Shown here: piece after piece, positions 57,228 through 64,000 of the stretch
How the letters are laid out: each line of letters starts with the position of its first letter
How positions within the stretch are numbered: position 1 is the stretch's first letter
Origin: Ectobius pallidus
Taxonomy: Eukaryota; Arthropoda; Insecta; Blattodea; Ectobiidae
Direction: 5' to 3'
Length of the DNA: 64,000 nt
Assembly (NCBI GenBank): GCA_964059195.1
Contig: CAXKWD010000006.1
Span: 1,914,530-1,978,529, forward strand
The notes under the pieces: generated by a model
What the model saw: only the letters and a program-made list of their open reading frames with translations
Told to the model about the DNA's origin: nothing
Databases searched by the model: none
Position numbers and translations under genes: made by a program

Positions 57228-57870
57228 TAGAGACCGGATTTTAAAGGGAAAATTTTCACCCAAAAAAGGACGAAAAAAGGGAAAATTATTGCAAAAAAAA
57301 AGGTGGGAAAAAAGGGAAAATTATTGCCAAAAAAGGTAAGAAAAAAGGGATACAAAAGTAAGAGAGCTTAAAAATTCAGCAGAGAGATACATGTTTGTTT
57401 TATGTAAAGCCTTTGTTTGCCCTACAGCTGCTGATTCTGTAACATCTAATGACTGAAGAAATTTTTTGATCTTGTTGAAATTCTCACAAAGGAAAATAAC
57501 ACACGAAATCCACGTTCCCCACCTCGTTATAATGGGAAACTTAGGCAATGGCAAGCCTGTAATTTCCCTGTAACGCTTTATTCTGCTGGGAGGAATTATT
57601 TTCTCAATGGTGAATCAGTGAAAACAATTTTTAATGTTTTAATATTACCAAATACTGGGTAATTTACGAATTTTTCAAAATAAATTAGCAAAAAAGGTAC
57701 TGGAAAGGGAAAGTTCCTAAAAAAAGGGATATGAGCCTAAAAAAGGGAAAAAAGGGACGTTAAAACTAGGTCATTTGCAGTTAAAACTTACTCAGTAATG
57801 TCCTGTTCAATTTTATCACGTTTTGTGATGAAATATAAAAAAAGGAATTCCCTTTAAAATCCGGTCTCTA
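57228..57870. mobile_element. Non-autonomous hAT, sister of 38653 element
   Basis: Ends TAGAGACCGGATTTTAAAGG and the complement of CCTTTAAAATCCGGTCTCTA are perfect inverted repeats. Orientation is opposite to the 38653 copy. AAAAAAGGGA-type motifs are repeated many times near both ends. Flanking 8-mers cttattac and cttaagtt agree only at the first four bases, so the duplication has decayed or an end was rearranged. Confidence 0.85.
57321..57554 (-). pseudogene. hAT transposase middle fragment
   Basis: A 77-codon minus-strand frame, PLPKFPIITRWGTWISCVIF, then LCENFNKIKKFLQSLD. It corresponds to TPLPPTPVITRWGIWVDAVA in the hAT transposase at 9889-11738, including the conserved TRWG. Nothing else of the transposase is present, and the frame ends in the low-complexity terminus. 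It shows that this MITE family descends from a CGGBP1-like hAT by internal deletion. Confidence 0.7.
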
Positions 57871-58264
57871 CTTAAGTTATTACGTCTCTCAGTATAATAG
57901 ACCAGGTATTAAATGGGTTACCTCTGGATGGCTTCTGAATAAACTTTTTTTTTTATAATACCAGAGTTTTTTTATTGTGAAGTTCCCGTTTTGTAATTTG
58001 TTATTTTAAATATATTTCAAATTATTATGTTTTAAGAAATCCTGACGATGTCGATAACACAGTGTCGTATCCATATCTAAATGGATCAGAAACTAACACA
58101 AAACAGGAACACAAACAATACAAATAGTACTTTCGTAAAGGGCTGTTTGTTAATACAAATGCAGTATTCATTTTTAAAAATGCCTTATTTTCTTCTACAA
58201 AGGCTTTTCAAGCTTTCTATACTTAATAAACACTATATTTTCTTTCTACCAAAATATACCTAGG
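57871..58264. other. No recognisable gene
   Basis: AT-rich. A 60-codon plus-strand frame has no motif. Confidence 0.45.
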
Positions 58265-58281
58265 TAATGTAGTAAATACTA

Positions 58282-58483
58282 GACCTAGACGTAGATAGGA
58301 CAACCTTAGAATGGATTTAAGGGAAGTACGATTTCCTAGGGATGACTGGATGGAGTTAGCACAGAATAGGATTGAAGGGCGGACTCAGGTAAGCGCGGCA
58401 ATGAACCGTCGGGTTCCATAAAATAGATAATATTCCTTTAGCTTGCTGAGGAATTGTCTATTGTCATTGAGTAAGTAAGTAAG
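58282..58483 (+). mobile_element. Short GTAA-tailed retrotransposon copy, 17-bp TSD
   Basis: Only the last 202 bp of the family are present, from a PRRR-like block (CCTAGACGTAG) to CATTGAGTAAGTAAG. It lies between taatgtagtaaatacta (58265-58281) and taatgtagtaaacacta (58484-58500), identical at 16 of 17 positions. This pins the GTAA repeats as the true 3' end of the element. Confidence 0.92.
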
Positions 58484-58500
58484 TAATGTAGTAAACACTA

Positions 58501-59107
58501 AAATAGACCTATAGATTGCCCAAGATGTTCATATTTATAAGAGGGAAGCCATACCATGAGTGAGTGCTTTTCTTTCCACACGCAACAGACATTTAGACTT
58601 TTCTGTTACTTACAATATTCACATATCAATATGCTGTATGTACTAAATGTTTACAGTTTGAGTGAATTTGTTAAGTTTTTTTTATGAATTTCTCCTGACT
58701 CATGACTGAATAGTTTAATAATTTGATATATTCTGGTTGTTAGAAGTCAATTAGTGTAATAAACAAAACCTGTAATGTTCTAAGCTCAAGCCCTCACATA
58801 TTGCACAGAAAAAAAATTCATTTCAATGTCAGTCCCAAATGAAAGAATTAAAACTTTTCTCAGCGCTCAGTATGCTATGCACATGGAATTGACATTTAAT
58901 AGCTTTTACACATTTCGTGAATACATTTGACTGAACACAATACAAGAATTAAAATAATAAAATATTTTATCAATAATTTCCCCTTCAAATATGCATTAAA
59001 TATATATTTTCAATAGGAAATACTAAAAAATAGAGAATAAGCTATCAGGGAAAATTGTGCGTTTGCTTCATCGGCTAAATCAGTAGTTAGTGTGTAGGAC
59101 ACTTTTT
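58501..59107. other. No recognisable gene
   Basis: AT-rich with poly-A and poly-T runs. No motif recognised. Confidence 0.45.
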
Positions 59108-59344
59108 TATGGGTATTTTGTATTTGTATTTATTTATTCACCATATAAATTTTACAGATTTTTGGCTTCGTCAATAAACATATAATACAGTTCTATATAG
59201 GGCCTATATCAGGAACATATATAATACATAATATATACATAATATACAGGTAAGGAGACAGATACAATAAATAAGTATATAATATACAGATCTCTTTGCA
59301 ATTTTGACATATTTGATATTTAATTCTAACTACAGTATTAGCTA

Positions 59345-60785
59345 CACACGGCTTCATCTACAGTAAAATATATGTGCTCCATTAAGTTTTTAGTCACTTC
59401 CCTTCTAAATCTATTGTATTTTAGATGATAAATCATTTTTTTCTTTTGCTTTCCCTGTTTCATTTTTGATTATATTCCATATAGTCTTAACTTTGTTGTT
59501 TGATTTATTAATTATTTGTGAAAAATGCCTGCTCTTTGCTTCTTTAATAACCTTTTTAAGCACATTGAAATACCTTTTATAATACACTTTCTGAGTTCTA
59601 TATTGTAAATAGAGCTCTCTTTTTTTAGCACATGACATTTTAATACCAGGGGTTAGCCATGCTTTATTCCTTAGATTAGATATTTTAGCAGTTGTATTTT
59701 TTGGAAAGTTGGCCTCAAATTGTCGCAACACAATATTTAGAAATTCATTTAATTTACTATCAACGGTGTTATAGGTAAATATGGTTTCCCAATTTTCATT
59801 TGCAAGATCTTGTTTGAAACTTAAAATCGTAACATCATTCATTACTCTGATAATATTACTACGGGTATGTTTGCTAGTCGGATATGCTTCAGTATTGTTT
59901 AACATTACCATCTGAGCATCATGGTCTGATAACCCATTTATTATTGGGATTACTTCAAACTTCAAGTTTTTTCTTTATTTAAGAATATATTATCTATTGT
60001 TGTTTGATAGTTGTTTTGAATTCTAGTTGGGAAGTTCACTATGAAGTCTAGATTATAACTACCTACTAAGGACAGAAGTCTTGCCTTATTTTCACTATCA
60101 GTTGACATGTCGACATTAAAATCGCCACACAGCATCATATTTACACTATTATTATATAATGAATTAATAACCTTTTCTCACTGGTTGATAAAATAGTTGT
60201 AATTACCTGATGGTGCTCTGTAGATTGTTGTGTAAGATTTTAGATTTTCCTGGCGAAGAGTATGAATAAATCTTTCCCGGAGACACTTGATCTTCAAACC
60301 TGGCTGTCTACCCGGGAAAGATTTATTCTGTAGATTGTTATTATTACAAACGTGTCATTGTCAGTTTCCACTCTTGCTGAGCAACATTCGAAATCCTGTT
60401 CCTTGCAAAAGGAACTGGTGTCTATATCACTAAAATCTAAGTTTCTTTTGATAAATATGCTCACACCTCCACATTTTTTCGAACGTCTACAAAAATTTGA
60501 ACATAAAGAAAAATTATCATTTTTTGATTGTTCCAGCTCTTTTTCTGTACAGTGGTGTTCTGTCAAACAAATAACTTGAATTTCCTGTAGATTAGAATTA
60601 ATTGAATCCTGAATTGCTAAATTTAATTCTTCAATTTTATTTTCCAGTCCCCTTATATTTTGATGTATTAATGTAAATGATGTATTAATTCTAGTTTTTG
60701 GCTTAACTGAAATATTATTCTTATCTTGAGGTACACATAAAAGTTGTTTATTTCTTCGATTTAGATTCCCCCTAAAAAATGACAT
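59345..60785 (-). pseudogene. ORF2: AP-endonuclease domain, RT deleted
   Basis: The ATG at 60785 gives MSFFRGNLNRRNKQLL and the endonuclease core: SFTLIHQNIRGLENKIEEL (N of the QN-R-G motif), VICLTEHHCTE (E of the TE-H motif), GGVSIFIKRNL, then CCSARVETDNDTFVIITIYR. A 110-bp insertion interrupts it at about 60217-60326. The frame resumes with MLCGDFNVDM, a further TRIQNNYQTTIDNIF and, after a slip, INGLSDHDAQMV. This is the GDFN and SDHxx part of the APE active site. A linker (KAWLTPGIKMSCAKKRELYL and further) ends at 59411. In the next frame KYNRFRREVTKNLMEHIYFT then VDEAVCS and a stop (59345) resembles the protein end. No YADD-type RT motif exists between. Confidence 0.8.
60217..60326. repeat. 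110-bp insertion with hairpin and direct repeats
   Basis: tctgtagattgtt occurs at 60217-60229 and again at 60327-60339, so 110 bp was gained in the endonuclease region. The gained segment contains AATAAATCTTTCCCGG and its near-exact inverse CCCGGGAAAGATTTATT about 30 bp apart. It looks like a templated insertion or a very small foldback element. Confidence 0.7.
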
Positions 60786-60994
60786 GATCCACCTACTATG
60801 ACAGGAATAGGCCTGCTACTATTAGATACATTACTCTTTACTTCTTCAGCAACAAGTTTTGCTAGCGTCTTCTTCCCACTGGAGTTCAGATGGAGTCCAT
60901 GTCGAGTGAATTCATCTCTTCTTAGGCTATTAACAGATACAATGTTAGACGTTTTAACCTTCAAAGCAACGCATATTACGACAACTGAAATGAG
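60761..60994 (-). pseudogene. ORF1 C-terminal fragment
   Basis: The minus-strand frame reads VNSLRRDEFTRHGLHLNSSG, then KKTLAKLVAEEVK, and ends at 60761, overlapping the ORF2 start by 25 bases. The R-x-x-x-TRHGLHLN-x-x-G-K pattern is the end of the SGNH-esterase-like domain found in ORF1 of CR1-related non-LTR elements. The rest of ORF1 is absent or beyond the insertion at 60997. Confidence 0.65.
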
Positions 60995-60996
60995 CT

Positions 60997-61409
60997 TACT
61001 CAATGCTTACTTAATGGCAATAGACAATTCCTCAGCATGCTAAGGGAATAATTTATATTTTATGGAACCCGAAGGTTCATTGCCGCGCTTACCTGAGCCC
61101 GCCATTCAACCCTATTCTATGCCAACTCAAGCCAATCATCCCTCGCAAATCCTACTTCCCTTAAATCCATCCTAATATTGTCCTCGCAGCTACGTCTAGG
61201 TCCTCCAGGTGGTCTTTTCCCTTCGGGTCTCCCAGTCAATACTTTTGAGATATGATTTTCCTCCCCCATGAGCGCAACATTTCCAGCCCACTTCATTCTC
61301 CGTGATTTAATTGCCCTTACTATATCTGGTGAAGAGTACAGGCCATGAAGCTCGTCATATGCAGTTTTCTCCAGTCCCCATTTTCATTTCTGTTAGGCCC
61401 AAATATTTT
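60997..61409 (-). mobile_element. GTAA-tailed retrotransposon copy inside CR1-like element
   Basis: A minus-strand, 5'-truncated copy from a KNIWA-like start at 61409 to CATTAAGTAAGCATTGAGTA at about 60997. It lies between ctgaaatgagct (60985-60996) and ctgaaatgaact (61410-61421), 11 of 12 identical. It covers the WAGHVARM-like and GRP blocks and the AAMNLRVP end in decayed form. Confidence 0.88.
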
Positions 61410-61421
61410 CTGAAATGAACT

Positions 61422-62496
61422 CAGTTTATAACAATATTAGAATTGACATGAGAAGAAATTATTATATTTCAAAAACAGGTTACTTGCTGCTTTCAAGATT
61501 TGAAGATTGTTCCACATACAATATTAATATATATCGGATATGCCTAGTTGGAAATTGATGGTTGGAACAACAACAATAGTACGAGTACTTTCAATAACGC
61601 CAGTATTTTAACGTAAGTCATTAAAATGCTGTTAGGTAACATGTAATACTGTACGCGTATTTTAGTATGGTCGAACTATGCGTATATTAGTATGGTCGAA
61701 CAAAGAAGCTGTTTATATTGCTTAGGCTCCACTTCACATGGCTATCAGAAACCGCACTATCCCTGATTGTGCATACAAAGAAGAAATTAATGACTCTGTC
61801 TTAATCATTTATCTGTTGAAAATTTCCCTCGTGTTCACATAGCCTCGCGTCGCTTTTAAGAGTTAGCAACAGAAATACAAACAGATCCCGTCTTCAAACA
61901 AGTTGATACAATAGACTGCCGGTACGGTTTAGTTATTAGATATCTATGACGAGGACATAAGCAACGTGAGTCTGCCCCGTCCATAGTCCTTTCAGTTAAC
62001 AGTTTTACCTTTTACTTATACAGTAACGATCTATGTGAACCAAACCTTCTGAAGGTATTAACTACCTTTCGTGATTGCAACAAATCATGTTTGAATTTCT
62101 GTAGCTATTTCTGATCTACGTTGAACTCAGGTAGTGGGCAATTCTTTTTGGATCTCTGATTACATGGCGACGATCACAGTACTATTTTGGAAACAAGGAT
62201 AGATGGTATGAAGTAGTGATAAATTAAATATCCAGTCGCTACAACGAGTGCACTATATTTCTCTGAATGTAGTATTTGAAGTTTCTGACACGATAACCGA
62301 ATGAGATAACGTTATTTTGGCGGAGTGGTATGCGAAACAACGCTCACAATACGTCCGATTCTTCAAGCCTCCCAGTATGGTATCCAGTTCATTGATTTCC
62401 GTTTCGGTGTCCGTGCTATTAGCAGTACATTCATACATTTCATACAGTAAAAAGTCTTCACTTGACGTAAGTAAATACCAAACCCTAGACGAGCTA
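61422..62496. other. No recognisable gene
   Basis: AT-rich. Overlapping frames near 62250-62510 on both strands have no motif and run into the inverted repeat below. Confidence 0.45.
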
Positions 62497-62612
62497 AGAA
62501 AGAAACCTTAAGTAAACAAAAACCACTATCTCTGTCTCACTCATTAGTCATAAGAATAATGTATTAGAGTGAGACAGATGTAGTGGTTTTTGTTTACTTC
62601 AGGTTTCCTTCT
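62497..62612. repeat. Inverted repeat with 46-bp arms
   Basis: The arms at 62497-62542 and 62567-62612 match at 42 of 46 positions around a 24-base loop. They share AAGTAAACAAAAACCACTA and CTGTCTCACTC. No flanking duplication seen. It could be a minute MITE or a structured transcript element. Confidence 0.85.
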
Positions 62613-63439
62613 CAGGACGACCAGATTTTAGGCCTCAGAAAGTTCTAATCTCACAACATTTCTTACTGGACGCTTAAACTTTAGCACATATTGTGGGTGC
62701 CACTTTTTTCCCCTCAAGAACTTCCCCTACTTGCTGATTAAACATGCTTTTAAGCTCTGTTCAGATATACGTACGGTTCCTAACGGAGTTTTCGAAAGGA
62801 GTATTCATATTTATCCAGCAAAACTTAATCCTACCCTCGTCAACCTAGGTAATAAATGTCATTCTCCTTCGGCCTACTACAGAAGCTGGATTGTCATGTG
62901 GTGATTGTAGTCTATAATCTAGTAACCTACCATTCAATTACTTACATTATTCTATTTTCATTAATAGTGTTTATATTTATCTATAAAACTTTTCGAATTG
63001 ATTGCCAGTGCCACACGAATCCTAATGAACCGTTTCCGGTTAAATAATAATAATAATAATAATAGACCCTAATAATAAAAAGACTACAGAACCTAAACAT
63101 GAAATTATACTGTTTTATCAGTTTACATGAAATTATACTATTACACAGTCTAGTGTTATTAATATTGTAGGCCTACTTATTATTATACAAGAATTATTAT
63201 GCTTCGCCACATATAAAATTGCACATTAATTTTGTATGGAGCTTATATGTATTCAACCACTGTGTTCAATATTGGTTTTGGTCAAATATAGCCTATTATA
63301 AAGAAGTTTCAGTGTTCAGTCCTTATGAATTTACATAAAAGCAAGTGCACGTAAGTGCGATAAAACTAAATGATAGAAATAAGGCTATAGGCAGCGGTAA
63401 CTGCTTCAAATTACAACAAGGCAGTTGAATTAGATTCTG
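62613..63439. other. No recognisable gene; AAT tract
   Basis: (AAT)n at 63043-63064 and one TAGGCCTA at 63168-63175. Otherwise nothing recognised. Confidence 0.45.
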
Positions 63440-63605
63440 CGTTACAAATCGAAGGGTTGACATTTCTCGATTGCCCATATCCTTCTGGTGACCCTTTGAC
63501 CCTCTGGGCATACGAGCCTCTAACATATATAAGTGGGCCTACCAGGAGAAATCTGGCCAATGTGTAAGACTGGGTCTCCATTGTCTGAATAGGGATCAGT
63601 TTACT
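63440..63605 (+). mobile_element. Diverged SINE S1 fragment
   Basis: Contains CGTTACAAATCGAAGGGTTG, CCCATATCCTTCTGGTGACC, GAGCCTCTAACATATATAAG and a final ATAGGGATCAGTTTACTT, in the order of the S1 body. The tRNA-like head is decayed. Most diverged of the four copies. Confidence 0.65.
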
Positions 63606-63617
63606 TTATTATATCAC

Positions 63618-64000
63618 AACTAGCAGGTGCCCGCTGCTTCGCCCGCGATTTACTTACTCAACTGCTTGATATCGTGTTCAAATCATTTACTTAACAGAAA
63701 AAAAATTAAAATATTATATTTATTAACACTGACATCGTTTTTACATAAACTGGAGGAATTACGTAATTTTACTCTTCATTATATTGTTTAACGTTAAAAA
63801 TAAATATAAATAAACAAACGAACAAAACGAAACTTATGCTACAAATTTGAAATGAAACTATTAAAATGAACCATAGATTCATGAACCTTACCAAATCATG
63901 CATAAACAATTTTATTATAACGATATTTTAAAAACGAAAAACCCGGCTTCGAGGTGCATTTCACGATCAAAGTGCGTCACCCGGGGGAAAAAAACCTCAG
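63618..64000. repeat. Unclassified repeat end ACTAGC...CCCG...GCTTCGCCCG
   Basis: CAACTAGCAGGTGCCCGCTG followed by CTTCGCCCGCGATT resembles a conserved edge I have seen on dispersed repeats of many invertebrates (class not recalled with confidence). A related CCCGGCTTCGAGG patch lies at 63942-63954. The element continues beyond the window. No protein recognised. Confidence 0.4.

Larger units (their letters stand above)
59108..60996 (-). mobile_element. CR1/jockey-like retrotransposon lacking RT
   Basis: Minus-strand order: ORF1 C-terminus (to 60761), ORF2 endonuclease (from 60785), a linker region to 59411, then the last residues of ORF2 (about 59408-59345) and a 3' UTR ending in an AATAAATAAATACAAATACA tail near 59110. 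The whole reverse transcriptase, normally several hundred codons, is missing between 59411 and about 59408. The 5' end is cut by the insertion at 60997 or was truncated before it. CR1 versus jockey clade not resolved. Confidence 0.78.

Overview
This window looks like intergenic or intronic DNA from a large, AT-rich, repeat-dense arthropod genome. I infer a cockroach (Blattodea, possibly Periplaneta americana) because several repeats, such as the tRNA-derived SINE with a chance FFNWPNPSGGTMALGSTQ frame and the non-LTR element with a GTAA-repeat tail, look like repeats I associate with that genome. That is recollection, not a search. I found no intact host protein gene, no functional tRNA or rRNA, no CRISPR array, and no operon-like or phage-like structure. 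Nearly everything recognisable is a transposable element, and every transposase or reverse transcriptase is broken by frameshifts, stops, deletions or other insertions.

Layout. 1-9 kb: a tRNA-derived SINE (1962-2225), a degraded hAT end (3042-3985), a TIR element (3989-5737) with a hAT inside it (4164-5291, exact 8-bp target-site duplication, TSD), a foldback Tc1/mariner derivative (5774-6343) and one copy of an unclassified dispersed repeat. 9.3-11.9 kb: a nearly complete hAT whose transposase is split by a SINE with a perfect 13-bp duplication. 12.8-16.5 kb: a three-level nest (hAT, then a 5'-truncated non-LTR retrotransposon, then a PIF/Harbinger-like element) in which all three duplications can be read. 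18-20.3 kb: a second foldback Tc1 derivative and the second dispersed-repeat copy. 22.4-24.1 kb: a broken, intronless minus-strand gene of a family I remember as expanded in arthropods, with possible transposase features. 24.7-25.3 kb: a non-LTR C-terminal remnant. 25.85-27.9 kb: a TIR-flanked unit encoding a THAP zinc-finger protein, split by a 599-bp hAT MITE.

29-33.5 kb: a second, decayed copy of the 4.2-kb hAT and an almost intact IS630/Tc1/mariner transposase with about 82 residues between the second D and the final E. 34.3-37.1 kb: a full-length hAT of the ZBED5/SCAND3-like type with a recognisable core promoter. 37.4-41.7 kb: SINEs, a non-LTR fragment split by a SINE, a hAT MITE and a foldback element. 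41.7-54 kb is mostly unique-looking sequence with a SINE, tRNA-like pieces and one promoter-like cluster. 54.2-61.4 kb: a mariner remnant, a hAT MITE, a short GTAA-tailed retrotransposon copy, and a CR1/jockey-like element that has lost its whole reverse transcriptase and received a GTAA-tailed insertion. The last 2.5 kb carries an inverted repeat, an AAT tract and SINE fragments.

The elements do not form a pathway. Their nesting gives a relative chronology, and small elements have repeatedly interrupted coding regions of larger ones. The least expected signal is the palindrome TAGGCCTA, seen by eye about 19 times against less than one expected from base composition. I see no convincing new biological system. 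The best candidates for follow-up are that palindrome, the 22.4-24.1 kb gene family and the THAP unit.
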